From NCBI GenBank assembly GCA_964599655.1, contig CAZRGV010000050.1:1-38742 (forward strand): DNA of 38,742 nt, read 5' to 3'. Each line of letters opens with the position of its first letter. The stretch's first letter is position 1. The stretch comes from CAZRGV01 sp964599655 (GTDB taxonomy: Bacteria > Planctomycetota > Planctomycetia > Isosphaerales > Isosphaeraceae). A model generated the notes under the pieces. The model saw nothing but the letters and a program-made list of their open reading frames with translations, did no database searches and was not told the DNA's origin. Shown here piece by piece: positions 25,511 to 34,492 of the stretch. The position numbers and the translations under genes are program-made.

Positions 25511-25545
25511 GATACCGTCTTTAAGTCGTTGATACCGTCATAAAG
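25511..25545. repeat. Direct repeat with 20-bp phase, possible operator
   Basis: GATACCGTCTTTAAG (25511-25525) and GATACCGTCATAAAG (25531-25545) match at 13 of 15 positions and start exactly 20 bp apart, two helical turns. They therefore present the same face of the DNA. They sit upstream of the ArsR gene in an unusually AT-rich patch. The phasing and position suggest a regulator-binding site. Confidence 0.5.
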
Positions 25546-25783
25546 CATTTACGCGAGACAATTGGCACAAAGATTGCGTGAAAGGCCCTTGTTTTCGCCG
25601 GCGAGGATTCGTCGCGTTCCAGCGACGGGTTGTTGGCGCGGTCTCGGAACCTGGGGACGTTGGCCACGACTTCGATCGGGGGATCGGAGTTGGACGGGTC
25701 CTCGAGGAGTGGGTCTGTCCACAATCCACACCGGCGATTCCACAGGCGCACTGGATTCTCATCAAGCAATCCCGGGGGGGATA

Positions 25784-26155
25784 ATGGTCGCAATGGCATC
25801 ACGCTCAGTGGATCGGTCTCGGACGGCGGCTCGGGAAAACAAGGCGGCTCGATCCAGCGTTCGCCTTCGTTCCAAATACTCGGCGACGGAGATTCAGAAG
25901 GTGGTTTCCACGCTTCAGCTCGCGACGTCGCCGACCCGGCTGGCCATCCTGATCCTGCTCTCCAAGCAACCTCGCTTCGCGGGCGAGATTCGAGAGGAGC
26001 TGGGCAACCCGTCTCAGCCATCCGTCAGTCATCAGCTCTCGTTGCTGCGGCATGGCAAGCTCGTCGAATCGCACCGCGACGGCCGCAAGATCCTCTATCG
26101 CTTGACCGATGTCGGCCGGCTTCTGGTCGACTCGTTCGGACGCATCGAATCCTGA
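25784..26155 (+). CDS. ArsR-family winged-helix transcriptional regulator
   Basis: The 123-residue protein has a basic N-terminal tail and then an ArsR-type winged helix (about residues 35-120): LQLATSPTRLAILILLSKQ, the recognition helix region NPSQPSVSHQLSLLRHGKLVESHRDGRKILYRL. There are no cysteines for metal sensing in the ELCVCDL position, so it is not a classical metal sensor. It may respond to another signal or act constitutively. The start ATG 25784 is preceded by a run of seven G's at 25774-25780, an unusual ribosome binding site. An ATG three codons on (25793) is an alternative. Candidate operators lie upstream and it may control itself and the divergent GAP1-like gene. Confidence 0.88.
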   Translation: MVAMASRSVDRSRTAARENKAARSSVRLRSKYSATEIQKVVSTLQLATSPTRLAILILLSKQPRFAGEIREELGNPSQPSVSHQLSLLRHGKLVESHRDGRKILYRLTDVGRLLVDSFGRIES

Positions 26156-26238
26156 ACGACTCCGCGAATCTCCGCGACCAGACGCATCAACGAGAGGCGA
26201 TGCATGGCCTTCGAGGTCCCGGCCGCCAACGACTCGGC

Positions 26239-28329
26239 TCAGAAGTCGATCGGGGCGTACGGGACCAGAGCCATGCCGTCGATCGTCCGCCGTGGATCGT
26301 TCCAGTCGTCCTCGTGAAGCCGCTGGATGAGTTGGGTCAGACTCGATCGGAGCCGAGCCTCCAGCGCGGCTCGAAAGAGTTCGTCCGCCTGAAGCAAGTC
26401 GGTCTGGCTCCGTCTCAGGAGACTCTCCGACCGGGGTGGAGGAAGTTCTCGACGCCGCCTCATGTGCTCCGCGATCGTCTGGTCGCCTCGGTCGACGGAG
26501 AGGAACGTCGTCTCACCCGCGACCGCGGCATTGCCGATGCGGAGGAGCTCGGTCAGATCGCGCGTCGTGCCCTGAACGGCTCGCTGGAGCTCGGTCAGTT
26601 CCTGGATCAAGAGGGCGAGTTCCTGGCGCGACATGAGCAGTTCCAGCTCGACGAGCGGAACACCGCGCCATTGGGCGGCGATCCAACCCTTTCGAACCGA
26701 GGGGGCCTTTCGCCCCTCGAACCTCGGATCGCGCCTGGGAATCGGCTTGGACTCACCCCGGTGCAGGTCGGCCAGAACGGGCGCGACCTGATCCATGGTC
26801 AGCCCCTGGCGATTCGTGTACTGCACCAGCTTTCCTTCCGCCTCGGCCTCGGCGAGCGCGGCCAGCGAGAGGGCGTGCTTCACCCGGTCGCGAATCAGGG
26901 CTTCGAGGCGAGCGGCGATCTGGTCCGTCGCGTCGCCGAGCGTGGCCTCGACAGGCGCGATCGGCCCGGCGAAGTCTCGATCCGGATCCGCGGGTCGGTA
27001 CGAGTTTTCCGCCAGAGCATGCCACTGCGCCCGGTAGCGCGCGGGCTCGTCGCCTCGAAGGTAGTTCTTTCGATCGATCGAGACGGCCGCCACGGTGATC
27101 TTGGCGTCCCTGGCTTGGCGGGCGAGGGCATGAACGCGTTCCAGGTCCTGATCGTGGTCCGGTGAGTCACCGAGCAAGACGAGCATCTTGGTGGCCAGAT
27201 CCGCTTCCCGGCCGGTCGGCCAGCCAAGAGACTTGGCGCCGGCCGGTTCACCGACTCGAGCGGGAAGGGCCAACGCCACGCCGTCGAGCACCGCCTCATC
27301 GACCGAACCGTCTCCCCGGCTCGCCGCTTCCACGCGGTCAAGCGCCTTGCGAAAACTGGTCGGATCGGTGAAATCGGTGACGATCCGGACGCGAAAGCCG
27401 AAGACGGGGGATGCGTCCCGGAATTCGACCAGTCCGAGCCGGAGCGTCACGCCTTGCTCGCGCTTCGACGCCTCGGCAACCAGCGTCGAGGCGGCCTGAC
27501 GCGCCGCGTCGATCGACGCCTGCATCGAGGCGGTGGTATCGATGACGAACGCGATGTAGACCTTCCGCAGGTCGGGCATCCAGTCGGGTGGAGGCGTCTC
27601 GGGCGGCACGTAAGGGGCCTGGTCTCGCACCAGGCTGGCAACCTGGTAGATGGTTCGGGTCGATCGATCTGGCTGCGGAATCTCCTTGGACGTCAGGATC
27701 GGCAGACCAAACGACGACTCCTCACCGCGATTCGAGGCGGCCAGTTCTTCTCCTTCGATCGGACAGCCGCCCTTGTGATGCGGGCAGGTTCGACCCGCCA
27801 TCGCATCGAGCAGGCAGCCTGGCTCACGATAGATCACAAGCGGAGGGCGATCGTGCCTCGAGGTCGGACGCGCCATTAGCCGGCTATTCCATTCGAGCAC
27901 CGCGTTCTTGGGCACCCAGCCGAGGACGGGCCCCTCCCTGGGACCGATTTGAAACCGTCCCGCCTGCTCCGGAGACTCACCATAGACAAAGTGAATGCTA
28001 AAGTAGTCCAGAGGCCGTCCGACCGGCACGCCACCGACCGGAGCGCTGCGGCAGACCAGGCCGAGTTCGGTGACCAGCACCTTGCGTCGCAAGCCGTCCG
28101 GGGTCCTCAGGATCTTGTCAGCCCCCGAGGCCCGACCAGGCTCAACCGGGTCGTCCTGTTTCGGAGCAGGCCCCTTCCGATTCGAGGGTTCCGGTCGCGC
28201 GTTGACCGTGGAGGACACGATCCAACGTTCCTCGGACCGGCTCGACCGCAACACCGAAAAGGTCCCGACGAGAAGGACGATCAGGACCAATCCCACATAA
28301 ACGATGGGCATCCGGAGAAACGCAGGCAT
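26239..28329 (-). CDS. Membrane-anchored von Willebrand factor A domain protein
   Basis: From ATG 28329 the protein is 696 residues, with one N-terminal membrane helix (MPIVYVGLVLIVLLVGTF) and the rest probably periplasmic. About residues 60-170 may form an SH3-like beta domain (LGWVPKNAVLEWNSRL). A cysteine/histidine cluster (PGCLLDAMAGRTCPHHKGGC, near 170-189) could bind metal. Residues about 256-460 are a vWA domain with the MIDAS start VIDTTASMQ and downstream LVLLGDSPDHD. The C-terminal 230 residues are helical. The start is uncertain: the frame is open to ATG 28392 and another ATG lies at 28311, none with a strong Shine-Dalgarno. It is divergent from the SUMF1-BON gene. The ligand or partner is unknown. 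Confidence 0.85.
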   Translation of the reverse strand: MPAFLRMPIVYVGLVLIVLLVGTFSVLRSSRSEERWIVSSTVNARPEPSNRKGPAPKQDDPVEPGRASGADKILRTPDGLRRKVLVTELGLVCRSAPVGGVPVGRPLDYFSIHFVYGESPEQAGRFQIGPREGPVLGWVPKNAVLEWNSRLMARPTSRHDRPPLVIYREPGCLLDAMAGRTCPHHKGGCPIEGEELAASNRGEESSFGLPILTSKEIPQPDRSTRTIYQVASLVRDQAPYVPPETPPPDWMPDLRKVYIAFVIDTTASMQASIDAARQAASTLVAEASKREQGVTLRLGLVEFRDASPVFGFRVRIVTDFTDPTSFRKALDRVEAASRGDGSVDEAVLDGVALALPARVGEPAGAKSLGWPTGREADLATKMLVLLGDSPDHDQDLERVHALARQARDAKITVAAVSIDRKNYLRGDEPARYRAQWHALAENSYRPADPDRDFAGPIAPVEATLGDATDQIAARLEALIRDRVKHALSLAALAEAEAEGKLVQYTNRQGLTMDQVAPVLADLHRGESKPIPRRDPRFEGRKAPSVRKGWIAAQWRGVPLVELELLMSRQELALLIQELTELQRAVQGTTRDLTELLRIGNAAVAGETTFLSVDRGDQTIAEHMRRRRELPPPRSESLLRRSQTDLLQADELFRAALEARLRSSLTQLIQRLHEDDWNDPRRTIDGMALVPYAPIDF

Positions 28330-28462
28330 GGCAAATGTGAATTCCGCGAGATCAACGCCGAACCGCGCGGAGTTTCCCGCCGACCGGCCCATTTATGATA
28401 AGATTGATGTTGTCCCTCCGGCAACCACGTCGAGATTCCGCCGAGCCGATAGGAGAGACGTC

Positions 28463-30169
28463 ATGTCTGCCCGCTTCGCCGCGATCGTCGTTTTCTTCGG
28501 TCTCGCCACGTGCGCCGGCGCCTCCTCCCCAGACAATCTGGTACGACTCGAGCGTTGGGACGGCCGGGCCGTGCTGGTTCCCAACCGCGGTCCCGGCCAG
28601 GAGTATTTCCGGCTGGACGCGGTCGCCGACTGGAACGAGGACGCCCCTCGAGATTTCCGCCGTTATGTCCTCTTGATCACGCTTCCCGACAGCCGGCGGA
28701 TCCGATGGCGGCTCGAACCGAATCAGGGGCCTCCCAGCCGCCGGATCTCGGTCTTTGTCCCAACGACCTCCGTGCGGAATCTCCGGCCCGAGTTGGTGGT
28801 GATTCAGGCTCAGGTCGTCGACAGTGCCTCGGGCAATCCGCTGAGCAACCCGCTCGACGCCAACATCGACGACTTTCCGCATCCCGGCCCCTCCGCGACG
28901 AACCCAGACCGTGGCCCGTTCCACTGGGGCCGGCCGATGGAAGGGCCGCCCGGTCAAGCTCGGGCGTTGATCCGTCCCGGCCCCGACGGCTTCCTGTTCG
29001 TCCGCGTTCCCACCACGTCCGAGGGGCCCGGCTTTTACATCGCGACAACCGAAGCCACCAACGAGCAGGTGAGCGAGCGTCTCGCGAGCTTCGATCGGAA
29101 GGCAAAGCGGTCCGACGACTTCGAACTGAGCGGATTCGAGCAACCCGCCATCAACCTGTCCCCAAACCAGGCCAAGGCCTATCTGGACGTTCTCTCCAAG
29201 GTGGATCGTTCGGGAGTCATCTACCGGCTCCCCACGAGGGACGAGTGGCTCCGCGCCGCCCGTGCGGGACAGCCCACCGCGTTCTGGTGGGGCGACGAAC
29301 CTCGTTATCCGGAAGGCGCGAACTTCCTCGGCCCCGAACCGGCCTTGATGACCGACACCACCGCGCCGAGTCTCCCCTCCGGCGTCGCCCCCTCGTTCAA
29401 GGCGAATCCGTGGGATCTCTATCACACGTTCGGAAATGCCGATGAATGGGCCACCACAGCCGAAGGCGGGTTCGTCCGGATGGGCGGAAACTTCCGGACC
29501 GAACCGATGGTGCCAATGCCCGAAATCCGCGTCGAAAACCCCGATCAAACCGGACCGGATCCCTTTGTCGGTGTTCGTCCCGTCTTCGACCTGGAGCAGG
29601 AAGCCGCCACCGAGTTGATCGGCAAGGCGCTCCAGGCCGAGTCGGGCCTGGCCGGCGTGGAGGTCGCCTTCGACCCGGATCGAGGGATCGTCACCCTTCA
29701 CGGTCCCGTGCCCAGCGTCGAGGCCCGACGGCTGGCCAGCCAGCGCCTCAAGGACTTCTGGTTCGTGACGGCCCTTCAAGACGAACTGACGATGCCGAGC
29801 GCCACGGCGGGACTCCTTGCCGAACTTGGTCCCGAGGTTGGGCAACCCAAGCGAATCACGCCGTTGGGTCGCAGGTACGATGAGTATGAGGTCGCCGTCC
29901 GCTGGGCCGATCGTCTGCCAGTGTCGGGCTCCTCGTGGTATGTCAACGTCTACACCCCAGGCGGCCAGCATTACGCCCATGCGTTGCTCGAAAAGCAACC
30001 CGGTGGTAAGACGCTTCACGTTTTGATCGATCACTCGCGAATGCCCGTCGGCGGGCTTCCGAATATCATCGACCTGTCCGTCGGCATCAGCCTGGGAGGA
30101 CCCGCCCACGAAGTGTCCAGCCCGAACCTCGTTAGCAACCTCTTCCCGCTGAGTGTACGCATTCGTTGA
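28463..30169 (+). CDS. Exported SUMF1-like protein fused to a BON-type domain, likely non-enzymatic
   Basis: From ATG 28463, with AGGAG seven bases upstream, the product is 568 residues. It has a signal peptide (MSARFAAIVVFFGLATCAGA), a beta-rich N-terminal part (about 25-150), a SUMF1/formylglycine-generating-enzyme-like domain (about 170-380), then a BON-like domain (about 385-450: ALQAESGLAGVEVAFDPDRGIVTLHGPV) and a beta-rich C-terminus. The SUMF1 core is seen in FYIATTEATNEQ, YRLPTRDEWLRAARAG, WWGDEPRYPEG, NPWDLYHTFGNADEW and VRMGGNFR. The cysteines of genuine sulfatase-modifying enzymes are absent there, so it is probably a binding or scaffold module. The divergent vWA gene suggests a shared envelope role. 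Confidence 0.85.
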   Translation: MSARFAAIVVFFGLATCAGASSPDNLVRLERWDGRAVLVPNRGPGQEYFRLDAVADWNEDAPRDFRRYVLLITLPDSRRIRWRLEPNQGPPSRRISVFVPTTSVRNLRPELVVIQAQVVDSASGNPLSNPLDANIDDFPHPGPSATNPDRGPFHWGRPMEGPPGQARALIRPGPDGFLFVRVPTTSEGPGFYIATTEATNEQVSERLASFDRKAKRSDDFELSGFEQPAINLSPNQAKAYLDVLSKVDRSGVIYRLPTRDEWLRAARAGQPTAFWWGDEPRYPEGANFLGPEPALMTDTTAPSLPSGVAPSFKANPWDLYHTFGNADEWATTAEGGFVRMGGNFRTEPMVPMPEIRVENPDQTGPDPFVGVRPVFDLEQEAATELIGKALQAESGLAGVEVAFDPDRGIVTLHGPVPSVEARRLASQRLKDFWFVTALQDELTMPSATAGLLAELGPEVGQPKRITPLGRRYDEYEVAVRWADRLPVSGSSWYVNVYTPGGQHYAHALLEKQPGGKTLHVLIDHSRMPVGGLPNIIDLSVGISLGGPAHEVSSPNLVSNLFPLSVRIR

Positions 30170-30615
30170 AGAGCGCGATTCGAAACGCTCGCGGAGACCA
30201 CGGAAAACGTTCGGGGACCTCGTTCCTTCGGCCGGATCGGCCGCGGACGAGGCCCCAGTCTCCCTCGCCCGTCGCGTCCCGACCGTGACCACGTCTTCCT
30301 CGGGCAACGCGATGACCTTCCGAAGCGTTCTGGCCTCGGCGTTTTCACAATCACCCAGGTATCACCGAAGTTCCGCCTCTGACCTAAGAAGCCATTTCAA
30401 CGCGAGCAACCGAACAAGCCTGACGAACCCAAAAGCAGCAGGAGTCGCAAACGCCCCAGAGCGATTTCGGAGCGTCCCGACCTCGCGGAGATCGCCGAGA
30501 GAGAGCCGAAGAAGCGCTTCGGAGTTCGGAGGAGGAGCGAACGAAGCACCGACGAAACGGTCAGGGTCGCCACCAGTCCCAGCCCCGACACCCACGTCAT
30601 CGCGCGTTGGCCGAT
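30170..30615. other. Stretch without a supported gene; possible remnant frame on the minus strand
   Basis: A short minus-strand frame at 30397-30600 (67 residues) begins MTWVSGLGLVATLTVSSVLRS and continues, in the same phase, the frame of the interrupted membrane gene at 30616-30936 across one TGA. Its GC-rich third positions look coding-like. It may be the distal part of the same decayed gene. The plus-strand frame over it is low-complexity Ser/Arg and looks like a shadow. Confidence 0.3.
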
Positions 30616-30936
30616 TCACAACGCCCCCAGTCGCAAGAGAAGAAACAACAAGGTCGCCACGTAGGAGAACCCGACCAAGGCAAACCGGATCATCACAACG
30701 ATCAAGGTCGGCAGGCAAACGTTGTAAGATGCAATCTCGAGAGAATAACGCAGCCTCGACGAGTTCTTGAGCTGTTGAATCCGCTCACGGATCGGTCTCG
30801 GAGAGCGGAACAAAACCGCAAGCCGCTTGAAACGGTCGAAAGTCAGCGGGGCCTGGATCAGGACCTCCCACTCCTACGTCTCGGCTTCCCGCGTTTGGAT
30901 TGCTTCACGTGTTTCGATCCGTGTCGTCTCGGCCAT
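30616..30936 (-). pseudogene. Small membrane-protein gene interrupted by an in-frame TAG
   Basis: A minus-strand frame can start at ATG 30936 (MAETTRIETREAIQTREAET). It is broken by TAG at 30874-30876 and continues in the same frame as EWEVLIQAPLTFDRFKRLAV, PRPIRERIQQLKNSSRLRYS and a long hydrophobic segment (PTLIVVMIRFALVG, YVATLLFLLLRLGAL) to TGA 30616. Both sides of the TAG have coding-like composition. Upstream frame continues open to 31068. Either the gene is decaying (CAG to TAG is a single change), or only the part from TTG 30813 (65 residues) is translated. No family is recognised. Confidence 0.4.
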
Positions 30937-31226
30937 TCGGGAATTTCTCAGCCGCGCTCCGATCGCGGGCACTCGTTCCAGCAGCCGGATCGCAGGTCGA
31001 AAACGCGGCACCGACCGACGGTAAGCATTATCGGAAATTCTTGCTTGACATGGGAACACCTTTTTCAACTTCGCATGGACGATGGATCGAAAGACGCGTT
31101 GAAAACCACCCGCGCAAGGATTCCACTGGTTTTGCGGACCGGATCCGCGAACAATTGGCTGCCCGGATCGGGCTCGCCTCTAGGTGATCCCACGTTCAAG
31201 CCCCTTGTCCCTTTCCCGCCAAGCCA
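30937..31226. other. Intergenic stretch before the GT39-type gene
   Basis: About 290 bp. The minus-strand frame of the interrupted gene stays open to 31068, but the translation there is not distinctive. A TTGACA near 31044 has no matching -10. I see nothing else. Confidence 0.4.
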
Positions 31227-33254
31227 GTGACGACAACAACCCTCACCACCGATCACATTCCCAGCCCGCTCTCAGAGAACAAGCAGATTCCTTCCGAACT
31301 TCGGAAACGGGACCTCGCCTGGATGCTCGTGATCGGACTCCTGGGACTAACGCTTCGGCTGTTGTATGTCTGGCAATACTCCAAGCACCCTCACGGTCGA
31401 CTCCTCTGGGTCGACGAGCAATCGTATTTCCAGGCCGCGGAACGGATCATGGCGGGTCAGTGGCTTCCCGATCGACCATTCTATCAGGATCCACTGATTT
31501 CTTACATTCTGGCTGGACTGATGCGGATCGTTGGCAAGGACGTCGTGGTTCTGCGATACGCGTTGGCTTGCCTGGGCGCGATGACTCCCTTGATCGTCTT
31601 CCTGGCGGGACGACAGGGGCTTGGACGTCCAGAAGGCATCGTCGCCGGCCTGGCCACCGCCCTCTATGGTCCCTTGATCTTCACCGATGGACTGCTCGAG
31701 AAAGAGGGCGCGGGTGCCCTCGTCGCGGCACTCGCCCTCTGGAGAACCGCCAAGGCGCTGGTTCCGAACCGTCGCTACCTCGACGCCGGCCTGGCCGGCC
31801 TGCTCTGGGGCCTCCTCGCCCTACTCCGCAGTAATGCGTTACTGGTCGGAATTCTGGGTCCGATCTGGTGGGTCGTGGGTCCGGGTCGACCGCCTTCGCC
31901 TCGCTGGAGAAAGGCGATCGTTTTCTTCGCGGCTTTCGTGCTTCCGCTCGTCCCGGTCTCGCTGATCAATCTGGCCGTCTCGAAGCCCAGAGAATTCATC
32001 CTAGTCACCTGGCAGGCTGGCTCAAATTTCTATATCGGCAATCGACCCGGCGCGACGGGCATCAATACCGAGCCCGCCTTCGTCAATCCCACGGCGCAGA
32101 ATGAGTCGGAGGGATTCGTCGAGGAGGCGAGCCGCCGAAGCGGGCGCCCCCTCTCGTTAAACGAGGTTTCGCAATTCTGGCTCCGAGAGGGCCTACGGTT
32201 CTGGGCGGAGAAACCCCGTGAGGCAATCCGGCTTCTCGGACGAAAGTTCGCTTACTTGATGCTGGATTTCGAGGTACCCGACAGCCAGAGCTTCGCGCTG
32301 AATCGCGCGATCGCGTGGCCTTCCCTCGCACTCGGATTTCTGACCTTCGGCTGGCTGACGCCCTGGGCCACGATGGGACTCTCGCGAACACCCCGTCCAC
32401 CGTTCTGGTGGTTCCTCGCCCTCTCGACGACGATCGGCCTGGGCTCGACCGCCCTGTTTTTCGTCCTGGGACGATACCGGATCCCCTGGACACCGGGACT
32501 GGCGCTACTCGCCGCCTGCGGCGCGACCGACCTGGCCCGCCGGATCGGGCGACGGCGTTGGTTGGACGTCTCCTGGCGCATCCTCGTGCTCGCGGTTCCC
32601 ACCGCCGCGCTCGCCTGGCGCGCGGACCTTCACCCCGCGCGGGAAAGCTGGGCTCAACTCGAACTGGCCCTGTTTGTCTCTCACGTCAACGCCGGTCAAC
32701 TTGACGATGCCATCAATAATCTCGACGATCTCCGAGCCCTGGGACGTCGACCCGCGATGATGGCATCAAGCGTGTTCGCCCCTGGACCCGTTCACGACCG
32801 TCTCGCCGCGGTCGTCGCTCAACGCCTGGCGCTGGCCGGCGAAGGTCGATTCGAGTCGGACCTGGCCAGCGCTCGATGGGCTCGAGCCATCCCCGAGGGA
32901 CGAGACGTCAGCCGTCGCTTGCTCGAAGCCGCCGAACGAGCCAGACCCGGCGATCCTCGCGTGCAAAAGGAGTGGGGCGGTTGGTGGCTCGGCCAGTTCG
33001 ATCATCCCGATGCCCGCATTCAAGCACTGAAACACTTTCAGCAAACCAGCAATGATCCATCCGCCCAGATCACGCTCGCGCTGCTCACCGGAAATCGACA
33101 GCTTCTCGACCTTGCCGAGAAATCCGATGTGAATGTCGACATGGTTCGAATCCGACTGGCCCGCGCCATCCTCGACGCCGAAGCCATCGATCCCGTTCGA
33201 CCCTCAACCGATCGTGGAACGACTCAGCGTCCCAGGCCGAGCCGTTCCCGATGA
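31227..33254 (+). CDS. Membrane glycosyltransferase of the GT39/ArnT-like (PMT_2) type
   Basis: A 675-residue multi-pass protein. The first membrane helix (about 30-50) is followed by a short loop with the acidic pair D63-E64 in LLWVDEQSYFQAAERI, the catalytic-site signature of GT-C fold, polyprenyl-phosphate-sugar-dependent transferases. About ten hydrophobic segments follow to residue 455. The extracytoplasmic part ends in a helical, TPR-like C-terminus (about 480-660). It probably moves a sugar from a lipid carrier to a protein or glycan on the outer face. The start is a GTG without a Shine-Dalgarno and is uncertain; ATG 31323 is an alternative but would trim the N-terminus close to the first helix. 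Its 3' end overlaps the convergent BMC-operon gene by 31 bp. Confidence 0.85.
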   Translation: MTTTTLTTDHIPSPLSENKQIPSELRKRDLAWMLVIGLLGLTLRLLYVWQYSKHPHGRLLWVDEQSYFQAAERIMAGQWLPDRPFYQDPLISYILAGLMRIVGKDVVVLRYALACLGAMTPLIVFLAGRQGLGRPEGIVAGLATALYGPLIFTDGLLEKEGAGALVAALALWRTAKALVPNRRYLDAGLAGLLWGLLALLRSNALLVGILGPIWWVVGPGRPPSPRWRKAIVFFAAFVLPLVPVSLINLAVSKPREFILVTWQAGSNFYIGNRPGATGINTEPAFVNPTAQNESEGFVEEASRRSGRPLSLNEVSQFWLREGLRFWAEKPREAIRLLGRKFAYLMLDFEVPDSQSFALNRAIAWPSLALGFLTFGWLTPWATMGLSRTPRPPFWWFLALSTTIGLGSTALFFVLGRYRIPWTPGLALLAACGATDLARRIGRRRWLDVSWRILVLAVPTAALAWRADLHPARESWAQLELALFVSHVNAGQLDDAINNLDDLRALGRRPAMMASSVFAPGPVHDRLAAVVAQRLALAGEGRFESDLASARWARAIPEGRDVSRRLLEAAERARPGDPRVQKEWGGWWLGQFDHPDARIQALKHFQQTSNDPSAQITLALLTGNRQLLDLAEKSDVNVDMVRIRLARAILDAEAIDPVRPSTDRGTTQRPRPSRSR

Positions 33255-34492
33255 TAGGCGAGCCGCTGCGCCACATCCATCCGGGAGAAGTCCGGGCGAC
33301 CCTCGGCCGTCGTGGGAAACCCGTTGCGATGGACCTCGCCGTGCGGACGGGATGTCTCGACGCGCCGAGATTTGGCGTGGCCATCAGTCCGCTCATGGCA
33401 CCGGCACGCCTGAGAATCCCCGGCCGGAGTCGAAGGCATCGGTGGAACCGCCACCGAGGTCGACGTGCCTCCGTAGCTCATCGATGAGGTCTGGAGCTTC
33501 AGATCCTCTTCGAGCGGACGATGCGGTCGAACCCCAAGCTTCTGAAGCACCGCGTGATAGGCCTTCACAGCTTCCACCGGACCGATAACCCCATCGACAA
33601 TCAAGCGAAGAAATTGAACAAACGCAAGCTGGTTTTCCGCGTTGTTGATTTTTCGACCATAAAGCGCGACCTTGGCCCCGTACTTCTGGGCGTCATGCAG
33701 AAGCTGAAACGCGTCGAGCGTGGTCCCGGCCGATCCGCCAAGAATTCCGATCACGAGGTGGGGATCGTAGCGGAAAAGCTCCTCCATCGCCTTGGGGCCG
33801 TGGTAAACCATCTTCAAGAAGAGCGGCCGGCCGGCCGGTGCGACACCGGCGAGCATCCGCGCGATCATATCATTAATATAACCCGGCAAAACCTCGGGTG
33901 AGACGGCGTTCGGCACGTTCGGATCGAAGATTTCGAGAAAATAGCGAAATCCTTTCCGCTCCGCCTCGACGCGGAACTCGTGGAACCGCTCCAGCGTGGC
34001 GAGGTCGAGATCCAGGTTGTTGTTGAAGGTCACACTGTAGAGACCGAGATTCGCGCCGAGAGAGCGTTCCTCGGGCGAGCAATCGAGGTGGCCACACTGG
34101 ATGTGGTCGAGGTCCGCAGAGCGGAACGGCCTCGCGGGTTCGCGCGCGTACACCGATCCGCGGGCAATATGCACATCCGTAGTGTCGTTTGCGCGCACCG
34201 CTGGAGTGATATGCGAATTCTCAAAGAGTCTTTCTTCGATCGTCAGTTTATAACTCGTGCTCGCCGACATGAGCATAATGTCGACGATTCCTTGTTTGAT
34301 GATCGAGCGAATCTGATCGCGATACTCCTCCAGGGTGCGGAATCGCAGCTCGCCGGCATGGGCCTCGGGCGACTGTCCGGGCGCGCCGATGCCAAAGGCC
34401 ATGTCGGCGTCTTTCGCATCCGCGAGAATGAACTCGCGACAATGTGGATTCGCGTGAATCGCGGCCAGTTTACGGTCGAGGGACTTAACCAC
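33224..34492 (-). CDS. BMC-associated beta/alpha-barrel aldolase-like protein
   Basis: A 422-residue product and the last gene of the BMC operon. Residues about 1-320 fit a class I aldolase-type TIM barrel (DeoC/LacD/FbaB superfamily): GIVDIMLMSASTSYKLT, YFLEIFDPN, FLKMVYHGP with lysine 227 where the Schiff-base lysine would be, and the phosphate-site glycine loop ILGGSAGTTLDAF followed by KVALYGRKINNAENQ. A protein of this kind is a regular member of PVM-type loci, where its exact reaction is not settled to my knowledge. The last 85 residues are a low-complexity linker ending in a helix (RMDVAQRLAYHRERLGL). GTG 34492 has GGAGG five bases upstream and overlaps the dehydrogenase stop by 8 bp, so translation is likely coupled. 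Confidence 0.82.
   Translation of the reverse strand: MVKSLDRKLAAIHANPHCREFILADAKDADMAFGIGAPGQSPEAHAGELRFRTLEEYRDQIRSIIKQGIVDIMLMSASTSYKLTIEERLFENSHITPAVRANDTTDVHIARGSVYAREPARPFRSADLDHIQCGHLDCSPEERSLGANLGLYSVTFNNNLDLDLATLERFHEFRVEAERKGFRYFLEIFDPNVPNAVSPEVLPGYINDMIARMLAGVAPAGRPLFLKMVYHGPKAMEELFRYDPHLVIGILGGSAGTTLDAFQLLHDAQKYGAKVALYGRKINNAENQLAFVQFLRLIVDGVIGPVEAVKAYHAVLQKLGVRPHRPLEEDLKLQTSSMSYGGTSTSVAVPPMPSTPAGDSQACRCHERTDGHAKSRRVETSRPHGEVHRNGFPTTAEGRPDFSRMDVAQRLAYHRERLGLGR

Noticed and set aside
25718..25738. DnaA-box-like TGTCCACA near mnmG-scale distances, as a hint of an origin
   Set aside because: A single imperfect match without a cluster, AT-rich unwinding region or dnaA/parAB genes; mnmG is 10 kb away and stands alone.
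28352..30307. A 651-codon minus-strand frame opposite the SUMF1-BON gene
   Set aside because: It is an antisense shadow in GC-rich DNA, with no recognisable motif or start signal.
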